Assembly (NCBI RefSeq): GCF_030867095.1
Contig: NC_081828.1
Span: forward strand, 2,061,001 to 2,125,000
Source of the DNA: Alligator mississippiensis
Taxonomy: Eukaryota; Chordata; Crocodylia; Alligatoridae
Length of the DNA stretch: 64,000 nt
Direction: 5' to 3'
Shown: positions 10,786 through 23,271 of the stretch, in pieces
How the letters are laid out: each line of letters opens with the position of its first letter
Position numbering within the stretch: position 1 is the first letter of the stretch
Notes under the pieces: generated by a model
Told to the model about the DNA's origin: nothing
Seen by the model: the letters and a program-made list of their open reading frames with translations, nothing else
Database searches by the model: none
Program-made: the position numbers and the translations under genes

Positions 10786-13700
10786 GCACTGCTGCGCCTC
10801 GGTTTTCTTAACCCCTTCACGTGTGATGCACTGGGGATGCGGGAGGGGCTGGGGTGTAGGGTGCCCTAGCAGGGAGGAAGAAGACAGAACCAAGAGGTGA
10901 AGCAGATGTCCAGCCTCAAATGGCAGGATGCCCCATGGGGGTGGAGGAGCTGCAGAACAAAGGTCTCTGGGAAACGGGAGGAGTCCAATCTCCTGGGGTC
11001 TGAGCAGGAGGCAACGGGTATGTCCTCAACCTGCCCTGGGCAAGCTGTGGGGAGAGTTGGCCTCCTGCACCCACGCAAAACATGGGGCCGACGGGGTTGA
11101 GGAGGAGAACGGGACGTCCACGAAGGAGATGTGACACCGTCTCTCGGCAGCACTGGGACATGACTCCCCACTGCCTGCCTGCACTTCATGAGCGTGCAGA
11201 GGGGTGCATGCGGTCCCTTCCCTGTGCAGATGGGTGTCAGGGGTGCCCCGTGGCTCTTCGCGTGGCTGTGCTCCAGCAGAGCGTGTGGCTGTTCTCCCCA
11301 GATGGGGCCTGCAAGACTTTCCACGAGGTTCAGCGCCACAAGTGACCAGCGGGCCAAGAACCTGGGGCTCAGCTAACCTCTTTGGCACCGGCAGCTGGAC
11401 TGTTCCCAGCGGAGCGTCCTGGTGTGAGCAGCCGGGGGGCTCTGACGACCGTCGTTAACTCAGTGGACGGGCGAGGAAACTTGGTCGGCACCAGTGAAGG
11501 CCAAAACCCATAAACCATTTTTATATGCCTGTTTGGAAGACAACGGCAGGAGGATCGGTGAGTAACGTGCTGGTGACACAGGGATGATGTCTGCGACACA
11601 CAGGCTTTCGCTACCAAGTCCTGCCTCTGGCGAGGTAGTTAAAGCAGTTCAAGGGATGCATCTCCATCTCAGCTAGGAGTTTGCTCCATTCTTGCACCAT
11701 CTCTGGCCCTTCCTGAGCTACGTCCTTGTGCAAACTGTTTAGTTGGAGTTTGTTCCCGCCGGGATCTCTGGGGAGTGCAGCTTTTCGTACACCAGCGAGT
11801 GCTCTGTTTCCAAATCTGGAGCCAGGGGAGTGCTTGGTGCCCTCAGTCCCATCTTGCTGATCAGACCCTCCCGGACAGGAGCTTTGCTTGAATGCAGAAT
11901 GGCTTTGGTACGAGAGCAGCCAGTGTGCTCCCCGCCCTACCTGCCCTGTCCTTGCCCCTCCGTCCACACAGTGCTGATGGCTGCTGATATCAGAGGTGAA
12001 GGGCCCCATACCTGCTGCTTGGCCCCTTATTCCAAGGATTTACTCCAGCGGCTTTGCTGAGCAGCTCTGGTGCCTTGAACTTGGGAGCTAGAACCTGGAA
12101 CTGGGTGGGGAAGAGTACCTTGTCCTGCCCCTGGGAAGAAATGTGCACTTCTGACTGAGTTTCAGGTCTCTGAAAAGCCTCTGCAGGCACCTGTTCAGTA
12201 GAAACCCATTAGTGTGGCAGCTAAATTCTCCAGAGAGGATGCCTGCACTGAATGGGTTTCCAACCTGGTATTACAGCTACAGATGACTGAGGCCCAGGTA
12301 CAGGAAGTGACAGCAGGGAGTCTATCTGTCCTGATCCCTTCGTACTCCCTCTGTTGGGGTCCAGGCAAAGAAGGAAGCCTTGAATGGAGAGAGGGGGCAA
12401 GGGTTTGACTGTGGCAAAGGGAACGGATGGGGACAAGAGGTTGGGGGGTGAAGAGGAAGGTGCTGGGATTGCCAAGCAGGCAAGGCGGGGGCACCTGCCT
12501 TCAGGTGAGGAGCTTGGGGACATGTATAGGAGGCACCAAGAAAGGAGACTGGAATAAGGAGCCCCATCGGGGCAAAGGCTGCAATGCGGAGCCCAAACAT
12601 GAAAGCTGGGACAGGGATGGAGAGCCTCGAAGGTGGAGACAGGGTCTGGGACTGGGAGCTGCAAGGAGGTGAGGAAGACAGATGCATGGGGTAAGTTGGA
12701 GGGGACAGGGCTGAGGCTCTGCGACTCCTCAAGCACCTGCTCCTCCAGACCTGCGATGGGAACCCAGGTGTCCTGAAGCTGCAATGTTCCTGCTGTCAAA
12801 CTTGCCAGCGTGAAGCCTCCCTCATCTCCTTCTTGGACAGACCCACGCTGAAGGCGACCCCTGCTGCTATGGCTATGCCCTTTGCTCCAGTGGCAACGAT
12901 CTGCGCAGTAAAGAAACCTGCCAATGACCCACTCAAGGGCCTGTGTGGTCCATGGGAGAGAACGAAGTGTTCTTAGTTTCCTTTTTTTTAACATAAAAAA
13001 GATATGTCCAGAACCGGCAGAAAGAGAACAGCCAAGCTGTGAAGTCCAGCACAAAGCAGCTGGGAAAAGCCAGATATAAAGCCTGCCTGGACGGCTTCAA
13101 CTGGGCTGTGCAGCACTTCACAACCAGGGTCCTGGCTCACAGCGACAGCTCCTCGAGGTGTCTATAATGCAAACAGTGCCGCTGTGGATGAACATGCCCA
13201 CGGACTGGGGGACAAACGCAGCTCAGGCAGGAAGCCTCAGTTCCAGCCTCTCTCCCCAATGGACCGGTTGTTTCTCAGCCCTAGTGCTGTCCCTGGCAGG
13301 CAAGTCTGTGCGCCGTTCCAAAAGCCAAAGTTACAGCCCGGGACTCTGCCCCTAGGTCTTCCCGGGCCGAGAGCCCGGGTGCCTCGGAAAACCGGGCCCG
13401 AGTGTTCAGCATGTGTTTTGCTAATGCCGCGCTGTGTGTGTCTCTGTCATCTCTTTTGTTAACATTGCTTCGGAAGGAGTTTCTGCCAATTTACCACTTA
13501 AGTCTGTTTTATGACTAATTTGTCCCAGATGTGCAGCTTACTCCCTGCTGGATTTGGCTCCGAGATGCCTTCTTGGGAGTTGCACCCACTCAGCTCTGTG
13601 GGTTCGTGTGGCAGCCTGCAGGCCCGGCCAGCTTCCTGGAGACCCCCGCGCAGCTTTCCCTCCCTCTCGGCCTGCAGCATCTCCCTGGTGAGGAAACGTC

Positions 13701-15756
13701 TGGCAGCGCATGTTTCTCGTGGGCTCATCTTCAAGAGCAGGTTAACGAGGAGCAGAGCTCGAACCCTAACGGTACAGGCTGGGAAACAATGGGTGATCCA
13801 AAGCCTGGTGTAATTACAGTCTCCCACAATTGCTGCCTGACATTTCCTACCCCTCTAGCATCTCCCTCCCTCTTCTTAGGGACCTGTGTTTCTTTCAAAC
13901 CACTGCTTGAGTGCGGGAGCTTTCTAAAAGCCTGGCTGTTAATGATCTGCTAGCAAACACCCTACATTAAAGTATCAGTGAGGAAGGAGAGTTTCCTAAA
14001 GCTGGTAATAACAGCAGGCAGCTGCGGCAAGGCAGCACCGCCAGGCAGCGCCCGCCTGTACCCAATGCCTACCAAGGACTGTGCAGTCGCCTCATGCCCC
14101 TGGTGGGTAACACTGGCACTGGGGTATCCCACCTTGGCTCGCCAGAGCTCAAGGCAGAACTGGGAGCCTGGCACGGGCAACAGTATGACCCTATGTGCCC
14201 CTAATTCTCTCCATCTGCAGAGAACGGCAGTGATGGGAGGCAGTGGGCTGCATCTGACAGATCCCTATGGCCAGAGGAGGATAAGTCTCTGGGGCTCTGC
14301 CCAGCCTGTTATTAAGCAGAGGGGGCTCCATGGGAGATGATGCCTCAGCCTAAATTGTGTCTCGCTCGGTCCTGTTACTCAGCTGTGCCATTTGGACCAC
14401 CACACGTGGGCTCCTCCCTCCCCCTCTCTCTGCAACAGGCAGGCGAGGAGCTGGGCTGCATGTGCAGGTAGCGGGGTGCCCTTCTCATGTGTACCTGCAA
14501 AGGGGGCTCCAAAAGGGGCACCAAACAGCGTTGCTTCAGCAGTGTGCTCAGGAGAGTGGCAAGCTTCTAGCACTGCAGCGGAGCAACCCAGCTTTGCTGT
14601 CAGTTCTGAAGAAGGCTATGGTTTGGGAAATGCAGGCGCCTCCAAGAATCCTGGCTGGCGTTCCCAAGCTATGAAGCCCTGTGAATACACACTCACCTTT
14701 GCTGGAAAGGCTGCTGGCTGGCTGCTCTGAGACCAAGGGCAAGAGCTAGTCCCTAAATCATAGCAGGGGCCGACTGGGCTGGAAGCCGCTTGGTATAAAG
14801 GAAGCTCTTGCCCAGGGGCGACTGGCTTTTTCTGGCTGGCCCTTACCTGCCGGTGCTGGTGGCACTGGGGAGGGAAACCTGAGTGCTGCCACGGGACTAA
14901 CACCAAATGCCTGCGTGCGCGCAGCCCATGTGTTGGGGCTGGGAAAAAGTCAAATCTAGGCTACAAAAACAAAGCAAGCAAATGTCCCTGGCCGGACCAA
15001 ACGACCACAAAGACTCCGGCAAGAAACTCACTTTTGTCATCACTCTGCACCCTGCAGCTGAGATCTGCCAAACCCCAATCCATAAATATTAATTCAAAAG
15101 CCCTTTTCTGGAGATAGGATCACTTAGACAGTCCGTCCCTTGTCATCCAGTCGGGCAGGCAATCAACAAACCCGGCTGTGGGAGCTGCCAACGTCTTTGT
15201 ACTAACAACTTGATTGGATGTCCTAGCTCTGTCCACATGGAAGCCACATTTTGATAACTTCCCCAGAGCCAAAAGTTTGCATTTAATTTGCATTGCATGG
15301 AGCTGATTGCAGCTGCTCTTGTACTGTGTACTGAGCACACTGGGTTCCAGCGTGTAATGCGCTATCCTGAGCCTGATGCCTTGCGGTTGGTCACGATGGA
15401 GGGGATGTGCTGGTACCTGCAGTGCTTTCAAGTGGGGGGTGGGGGCAAGGGGGCTGCCCTTCTTAAGACAGCAAGCAGCATCTGACACCCTGACACAGAT
15501 AACAACTGTGGCTTAAGGACAACCTAATCATGGTCTCTGGTAAGAGACTCTTAGAAGGCCAAGCCCTTCATGCTGTCATTGGGAGTCTTGCTTCTGACAA
15601 TCACCCACTCTTTGTTCCGGTGGGCGCAGCCACAAAATCTGACCCCCCTATTACAGGATATCGTGACAGAAGAGCAGTATCAGCCCATCAGCTTATTGAT
15701 GGAGATGGAGCAAGGAGAAAAGCCCAAGTGCCTTAAAAATACAACTTGCTGCTTAC

Positions 15757-15860
15757 ATCTGGGGTCCAGATGCTGGCCGCTGCCGATCAAACAGTCCCTG
15801 ATGTCGGAGCCTTTCCCTATCACCGCGTGATGGCAGAGGACGCTGTTCTGGAGGCTGCAC
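15757..15860 (-). CDS. EIF2B3: EIF2B3 penultimate exon (beta-helix repeats)
   Basis: A 104 bp exon of eIF2B gamma, with acceptor ATTGCAG|G at 15862-15861 and donor AGAT|GTAAGC at 15756-15755. Its first base completes a glycine codon from the upstream exon and its last base starts the serine codon finished in the terminal exon. It reads CSLQNSVLCHHAVIGKGSDI and then RDCLIGSGQHLDPR. This aligns with human sequence of the form SVICNNAVIEKGADI and KDCLIGSGQRIEAK. The repeated Ile/Val-Gly pattern is the hexapeptide repeat of the C-terminal left-handed beta-helix, through which gamma packs against epsilon. Compared with human it has two extra cysteines (CSLQNSVLC), which is unusual but harmless in a cytosolic protein. 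Confidence 0.96.
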
Positions 15861-16134
15861 CTGCAATACAAACACAAACAGGAGTTAGATACCCAGCGAA
15901 TCCAGAGGGATGAGTGGATGTGGGAGCTTTCCCCAGAGCTTCTATCGAGCCCATCCTACAGACAGATCTAGCTGTGATGCTCCCTGTTCTCTCCTACATT
16001 TCCCCCGTTCCTCCTCTCTTGCCCTGCTCCTTGTGCTTGATGCTATGACAGAAGCTGTCAGCCTCGTGCTGCAGTCAGAAAGGAAAACAGAAGGTCAGAA
16101 ATGAAGAAGAGAACTAACTGGAAATCAAGCAGAA

Positions 16135-16325
16135 AATGTCATCATGCCCCTTTATCAACCCAGGGTGTGACTACGCCATTCATCCTGCATGCAGTTCTGG
16201 GCCTCACCCCCCTGCAAAAGGATGTTGGAGAGGTAGAAAAGGCCCAGAGAAGGACACCGAGGAATGATTTCAGGATCCTGGAGAGGCTTCCATTCGAGGA
16301 GAGACTTTTCCATTCGAGGCCAGGA
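16135..16325 (+). mobile_element. CR1 LINE fragment, ORF2 part
   Basis: The plus strand matches the CR1 reverse-transcriptase downstream block, including GCAGTTCTGGGCC and a stretch resembling GAGAGGGTCCAGAGAAGG. It is heavily decayed. It breaks off at the start of an oppositely oriented CR1 tail at about 16329. Confidence 0.65.
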
Positions 16326-16328
16326 CTT

Positions 16329-16415
16329 TTCATAGAAAATGAGGGGTGGAAGGGACCTCAGGAGGTCACGTCTAATCCAACCCCCTCCAGCCCCAACTGC
16401 ATCATCAACTGCTGG
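16329..16415 (-). mobile_element. CR1 LINE 3' tail, inserted in opposite orientation
   Basis: The plus strand reads TCATAGAAAATGAGGGGTGG and then AAGGGACCTCAGGAGGTCA, the reverse complement of a CR1 3' end. It is only about 85 bp long, a strongly 5'-truncated copy lying between two plus-strand CR1 pieces. Confidence 0.7.
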
Positions 16416-16504
16416 AAAAGACAACGGCGCAGGCTATGAATGGCTTGTAGAAAGCAAGTAGGGATTATAGAGTTACTATCTCTCATGATACTAGAGCTAG
16501 GGGA

Positions 16505-16800
16505 CACAACGTGTACTCGTGCTGTGGACCCAATTGCCACAGGATGGTGAGGGGCCTGGTCATTTAACTGGATTCAAAAGGGGATTGAACAAATTCCTGA
16601 AGACGGGGTCCATCAGTGGGTATCTGATGTGACAGTTGCGGCCGCACCCCTCATGTTAGGACTGTCTGGGCCTCTGAAAGCCAGATGCTTTAAGGGGAAG
16701 GGGCAGGAGGTGGATCAGTCTGGATAGGCATCTGTTCTGTGCTCCTGTGACAGGCAGGAGACTGGGGCCTGACCCAGCACATTTCTTATGTCTTGACCAT
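16505..16800 (+). mobile_element. CR1 LINE fragment, 3' part
   Basis: The sequence includes TTCAAAAGGGGATTGAACAA and the tail block GGGGCCTGACCCAGCAC followed by TTCTTATG, typical of CR1 subfamilies with a non-repeat 3' end. It probably represents the far side of the CR1 interrupted near 16329, or a separate old copy. Confidence 0.65.
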
Positions 16801-19800
16801 AATGCCAGCTCTCCAGTGGGCCCACAAACAAGGTTTTCCAGCTTGCCCTCCCCCAGCGTAGGTCTAGCGGAGAGGCAGATGAACTGTGATGAAGCTACAA
16901 ACCCATGGAAGGGGTGAACTATGAGGATAGGGCCCTAGGCTGGGCTTCAGCATTCGCTGGGGAATCGCATGGACGTTCACCGTCCCTCTGGTTGTCAGAG
17001 AGAGGCACCCCCACCGCTCCCCCTTGCACACCAGCCTGACGACCTCCTTCTCCCTCTCTTCTGGCTCGCACATCACCAGCAGGGACATGAAGTCTGCCCT
17101 CGAGCTCGCATCCTCATTCTGTTGCTGACGCGCGAGTCAGAGTCGATTCCAGGTCCCACGCGGAGAGCAGCGTCGCTGCTAGAGCGTTGTGAAGGAAGCA
17201 AGAGTAGTCAAAGCTCGCTGCAGTCCTTCAGGTCGGCAGACAGTGTGGTGCAGGGACACCTGGGACAAGCAGGCAACTGCAGGAAGGCTGTAGGCGAACA
17301 GCCATGGTGGAGCTATCCAGCTCGGGTCTCCTGGATGGGCTTTGACTCCAGCATTCATAAGAAAAACCAAAGGAAAAACACAAGGGGCAGATGCCGTGCT
17401 GTCTGCCTCTCCTCCATCCTGCCAAACGCGTCCTATGCAGCAGCTCAGTCAAGCGAGGGACCAACTTGCTCAGAAGACTGCACGGTGCTGCTGCGACTTT
17501 GGTGCGAGTGGCAAGATGGCTGTGGAGATGCCCCTCCACCACGACAATTTGCAAGCAAAGGGCATATGACGTGAAAGAGCCTGATCAGCGATGGGTTCAC
17601 GCTGTCCAGGCCACAAGGGCCTCAAACAGGGCCTCACCCTTTGGGTGCCCACCATCTAAACCTTCCACGCACTGCAAGAGGTGCCGCAGGGGCTGGGCAT
17701 CTCCCAGGGTCAGGCCAGCGGTTTGCAAGCCATCGCCACCACTGCGTAGCACGGCCATCAGAGAAGAGATTTTAAGACGGAGCTTCTGGGACCCTTGACG
17801 GAGAATCCTGGCTCTGAGCTGAGAGCGAAGCTTGGAAGTAGCTTTTTCAGGTCTCGAGAGGAAAGGATATCCCCGCAGCCAGCACGCTGCTAATGTTGCT
17901 ATTCTCTTTGCATTAGAGATAAGCTGTTTTCTTGCCAAACAACGTGTGCCTATGGTGGATAGGACACGTTAGTGCCCGAGAACCAAGAGAAATTCCATCA
18001 CAAACCAGGGGAAACCACCCATCTTCAGTGCTACTGTACAAAAAACCCACGTTACTGTCCCCCGGGGCTGCAGATTTTTAAAATCATGCAATCCCGAGCG
18101 TGTTCCTGCCATCACACAACGGAGTGGCAGATCCGGTTTTTATTGCTCAAACAGAACAAAACTCCAGGAGATAAAAACATGATTTGTGGGTGTTCCTTCC
18201 ACCCGCTGACAGATATAACAGGCATTTTGAAACCACTTGTAAATGCCTTTTTTTTAAGTATGCTACAAAGCCTGCCAAGAGAAGTATTTTCTATGTTTAT
18301 TTTTATTTTTTTCATTTAAAGAGTGAGGAATGAACTTTAATTCTCTGCAGGGTAAATGTCACATCTCATGACAGTCTCTTGTATTCTCTTTAAATCTATG
18401 GCCACTGCATCTCCTGGCTGTTTCGAATACGAGGTGCCATTAATCGCAGAGGGAGCTCCGACTGCATTCTGCTTCATGGACGGGGGGGACGTGTGCGCAT
18501 GCTCAGAGTTGATGTACTGGCATCTAATGCAAACCATATTTTTCCCCCCCTAAAATGCAGTGTATTTTTAAACTTTCAGCACTGTGGAAATGGATATCTT
18601 CTGACCTTTAAAATCCAAGGAGCACGTTCAAACCCACAAGAGCAACTAATTTGGGGTGTTTGATTTATGGCTGAAATTTCCATGCGAATGTGTTTTCCTG
18701 TACACTCGTGCAGCTGGCTGCTTTTCTTGCTTGCTTTCTTTCTTTTTTTTTTGGAAAATAAATACAAATATTCGGTGTGCATCTGCGTCGGAGAGCGTGA
18801 GCGGTTTTACAAGCCCGGTCCTGTAGTGGTAACAGATGTTGATGTCGGCTGGCAAAGACGAACTAATTTGTTATACAGGTACAACATGCGAGCAAGGGGG
18901 TCTGTGTATCCCAGAGACAGAGAGGCTGACTTTGTTTAAAAAAAACAAAACCGTAGAGATGGAACGAGGGCAAGAGGAGTAACGGCCAAGAAGGGTGGGG
19001 GGATTACAAGGATCTGGGTCTTTCAACGGGAGACCACCTAACGAGATCACTCTGCAACACCACTAATTTCAGTAAGGCCACAGACCCCCCTTCCTGCTCC
19101 CATTGTAAACAGCTAATCCCAGCAGAAAACAAGAGCGAGCAGAATGTACACACATTCCAGGCCCTGCTTTATCTTGTATTTATTTTTCTAAAAGGTCAGA
19201 GAACGTGCTGGGAGGGGGGGGGGAAGAGAGCCAGAAGACGCCGTCCATCTCTTGTGTGGGCTCAGAGGAAGCCGGGCAAAGGCAATGTCCAAAAACGTAT
19301 AATATGGAGCTTTTATAGCAGAACGAGTCCGGACGCGGCTTGCTCTCTCCCCCACCCCGTTTGCGGCGAAGTTGCATAGCTCCAAACCAAAGGACAGGGT
19401 GGTCGATCGCATTTGAAAGCAATGCAAGGAATTGGGAAAGAATTCCATCTCCTGGCGAAATTATATGGAAGGAAGTTTTAGTCCCAGAGACAGGCTGATT
19501 TACGTTGCCCTGGAACTGCTGGCTTTCGGGCTGGCTATCAGTCTATAAATCAAACGTCTCGATGGCCGTTGCAACGAGCTACTTAACAAAAGCAGAGCGT
19601 GTACCACCTAAGGTTGCTGGATCACCCGAGAACAGAGAGGCTGTATTCCTCTTAACCTTGCCACATGTAAATTGGAGATCAAACGCACTTTTGGGGAGTG
19701 GGAGATCAAAATATGCCATGCTCAGCACACAGGGAGCTGGCTGCAGGAATCCAAAACACAACCCCGTAATTACAGGCTACCCGCTGATTATTTAGGGCTC

Positions 19801-20344
19801 CGTGATTAAAGCGATGAACGCTCCTGGAAGAAAGCAGCTTAAGTAACTGAGGTCAAGACCCGAAGTGGAGCTCTGGCCCCGAGACTCGCGGGCGTAGCAA
19901 GGTATGGATGTCACAGGTTTGCTTCGCAGCCAATCCCCTGAAATGGAGACGAGGCGGTGTGGGCTCTTAGCTTAATCCAGCTGTGCGGAGGAAAGGCATT
20001 GCTGTTGACGAGCGATGAGGCAATAAACCGACCGTTTAATGTGCAACAGTGGAAAGCCGTGGACTCGGAGCCCGAGGGACGGGAAGGCAGCACGGTCCCT
20101 AAAGCCCGAAGCTTGGGGAGCCCGAGTCTCTCGCTCCGCTGGGCGAGCAGAGGATGGGAGGCTGTGGAAGAAATGATTCAAGGTCTCCAAGGCCCCATGT
20201 TCAACACCTGTGCTGGTAGCTGCATCAAGGGTCCGCTGACATCTCTCTTGCCCTAGGCTCCCAAGGGTCTTGGCCCAGCAGACCACTGTCAACCCCCAAT
20301 GCTTCTCATAGACAACCGCATGCCACGTCATCAAGCTTCTCACT

Positions 20345-20429
20345 GAAATTGGGGTGGGCTATGGGGGGGCCCATGGACCAGTTCCCATGGCCTCACAGAC
20401 CACCACTGGCTCATGGTTTGAAACCACTG
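20345..20429 (-). mobile_element. hAT-like terminal fragment
   Basis: The minus strand begins CAGTGGTTTCAAACC at 20429, a hAT-type terminal inverted repeat, followed by sequence rich in GTGGTCTGTGAGGCC, known from reptile hAT copies. I could not find the other end or a target duplication, so the assignment is weak. Confidence 0.35.
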
Positions 20430-21782
20430 CCTCAACCAGCTACACACAGACCCGTGGGCTCAGGAAGAAGGCAGCCACGCAGAAGCCCTTGTGACGAGAG
20501 ATGAAGAAGCAAGGAGGTAAGAAGGAGCGCTGGTGCTCTACCCCGACCGCTGCCCTGTGGGAGTCCTACGCAGGCAGAGGACCCGCGCATGAGACGTGCC
20601 AGGACAGGGAATAGGATCGCGGGGGGGGGAAGCAAAACTCACAAGACCCTTGCGAGGAGCCTTGAAAACCCCTGCTATTTTGCTTTCATCGGAGTATCTC
20701 TTTCACATGTTAACAACCGATGTGGGGCTATTTCAATTCCCCCATTATACGCTTGAGTAAATGAAGACATAGCAATGGTATCTGCTATAATTTACAGATC
20801 ATTTCCAAAGGAACCAGCCTGCTCAGGAGCTCTGATTTCCTGCACTTCCCCTCTCGGGGCAGTACAAAACTTCCCTCAACCCCGTCCGCCCTGGGCGAGT
20901 CTCTGCGGGTGGATTGCTGAGAAGCCTGTCGCACATCCCGTTTCTAGCCAGACCCGAAGTGGAGCTCTGCTTTACGCTCTGCCAAGGCCTGCACCTTACA
21001 TGCGCCCCCATGCCACTCAGACCCGCTTGCACTCATGTTTCCCAGTGAAAGGTCACAGGATCCTTCGCACAAGTGGGGCTGAAGAACTGGCTCCTTGGTC
21101 ACTTCGGCCTCGTTGAATCTTATTGACCCAGGAAGTGAATGAACTTGGGCCCTTTGCTGCGCTCACAGTCCAGTCTGTGAGACCCAGCAAAGAAGGTTGT
21201 TGCAGCCACTTTCCCAGGACAGCCTCCATGCAAGGGACTGCAAGTCTCCCTGGAGCTGTTCTCTTAGACACCTTGCATTAGGCCACGTTTCTCACGATCA
21301 CATGCACGCCCGGCTGACGTGCAGGGGAAGTTGTTTGTCCTCCATTCTAAGGTCTCAAAGCAGAGTGGTTATTCTTTACTTTCCAAGGCTAGTTTAATCC
21401 CTCGGTTCATTAGCTGGCCTCCTCTGGGAAGATGCCATCGTTTGGGCAGTGCATAACCAGGAGGAACTTCCCCTGGCCCTTCTTAACTGCAACCCTCCTT
21501 GGAAACCTGATGTGTAGGCAGGACTGAGGGTTCCCCGTTCATTATTCATTCACTGATTCACCGGATGATCTGTCAGATCCATGTCAGACGGACAGACACA
21601 GGTTAGGAGGTGAGACGTTTTATCCAAGTGCCGTCCGTGCACGCTGAGCCTGGGGTCTGCGCAGGCTGGATTCTCCGCACCTAAAGATCCTGCAGGCTCA
21701 CTTCTGCTGTAAACAACACCCGCTCACACCTCAATCATCTGATTATACCCTCAGCTCCACTTGTGTTAGCAATCCTCTTGAC

Positions 21783-22107
21783 CAGGGCTCTCCAGCTCCT
21801 AACTGCCTGGGGGCAACGTGCCCCGTGGACTGCACCAGGGCAAGCCACAGGACCCCTGGGTCACACACTGCACGAACACCCCACTGTACATGTGCCCATG
21901 TAGCCCCAGCCACACTCTCCACTCCCTGCACTGCACTGCCCCACACCCTGGGGCAGGGGCAGGAAGCAGAAACTGGAGGAAGGAGGCGGGAGTCTGGAGA
22001 CTCCAGCTGCTCCCAGAGAGATGGGAAGGAGTGTCAGCTGTGGGGGAGCTGAGGGGTGGCAATTTAAGCCCCCACAGGATGTATGCAGCCTGCGGGCCCC
22101 AGACTTG
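21783..22107 (+). mobile_element. Non-autonomous hAT-type element, 325 bp, with perfect 8 bp target duplication
   Basis: The element starts CAGGGCTCTCCAG and ends GGGCCCCAGACTTG, whose reverse complement also opens with CA and a G-rich block. It is bounded on both sides by the identical octamer CTCTTGAC (21775-21782 and 22108-22115). An 8 bp duplication with CAGGG-type ends fits the hAT superfamily. The internal sequence has no transposase. The strand is arbitrary. Confidence 0.65.
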
Positions 22108-23190
22108 CTCTTGACAATAAGGGAATGCATCTCACTACCCCATAATCAGAGCAGGGTTCTCATGGGCACCAAGGGCAGCGAGGTGCAGAACTCCCACTTG
22201 AACATCAAAGAGTCAAGTGCCTCTGACAATCCCCCTTATTGGATCCATGGGGTGAGCATGAAAAGATACTTATCTTGATCTCTGAAATCTAACACTCCCC
22301 TGATATGTGGAAGGAGCAGATCCGCTGGGTCTGGAGCAGGGGCTTTCCATGGTCACTCTTCAGAGCTGCACCAGGCTCTAGCCATCAACATTTGATGTCC
22401 TTTTTATTTCCATGAAACTGTTTGGAAAGTGACTGGTGTCCCCTGCTCTTTCAGGGCAGGACGCTATCTGGAAGCAGGTTTAAAGAAGTCGTGATTTATG
22501 CAGCAGCTCAGATTCAACAGACCTTAGTGAAAAGGAAACTCTTTTGCAGAATTACTGGTTAAAGCAGTGTCAGGACCCAGGCAACGGAGGCATTTCATCA
22601 GCAGGAAGACTTGATATATACTGTAGGCATCTCGTTTGTCTCGCAAGACAAGATTTGCACCGAGTGAAGCATCACCTCATTAAACACCTGCGAGTGTGGC
22701 TGCCGAGCCCGGTTCTTGAGCGACAGTCCCTCCGCACTTATCGCACATGAAGTTCATAGCAAACAGTCCCGAACATGGTGCGGGTTCTTCCTGCGGTTTC
22801 TTTTTTCCTCTGTATGTTAGACTCTTCTTACCTCGGAAGCCTTCACTCCAGGCTTAGCAGATCGTTTCCAAGAGCTTCCACCCTCAGCAGTTTTCTCCCA
22901 GTCATTTGGCTCAGTGTTCACTGTCTTCATCAACATCTCTGAAATGGAGATGAGGATGCCCGCGTGGTCTTCCTGTACAGAGTTCTCCATACAAGAGATC
23001 CGTGGGTTTACGGCCATTGTCCATTTTCTGCATATGACCAAGTCACTGAGGTCGATGCTGAGCGAGAAGAGAACAGATGTTTTGAGCACCCGCACGTTGC
23101 AAGACCTCAGCAGCTTCGTCCCATCAGGAAATTCCCAGGATGTGGCAAAGGGACATAAGGGGAAGTTGTTACGGCGCTTTTCTTGAGTAC

Positions 23191-23271
23191 AGTATGTAGT
23201 CCAGGATTATGCAAAAGAAGCTAAGTGTCTACATTGTGTATATTCTTTTGCATAATCCTGAACCACATACT
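23191..23271. repeat. Strong 29 bp inverted repeat (hairpin or palindromic MITE)
   Basis: The left arm (23191-23219) and right arm (23243-23271) are reverse complements over 29 bp apart from two positions, separated by a 23 bp loop. The arms contain CAGGATTATGCAAAAGAA. Transcribed from either strand it would fold into one long stem-loop. It may be a small MITE or, less likely, a microRNA-type precursor; it lies in an EIF2B3 intron. Confidence 0.85.

Larger units (their letters stand above)
7236..15756 (-). other. EIF2B3: EIF2B3 last intron, 8.5 kb
   Basis: The left part (to about 9.6 kb) is GC-rich and the right part is closer to average. It holds polypurine tracts (about 9575-9625 and 9838-9880), an old CR1 fragment (about 10381-10785) and an unexplained 277-codon minus-strand frame at 12221-13054. 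No conserved exon was recognised. Confidence 0.75.
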
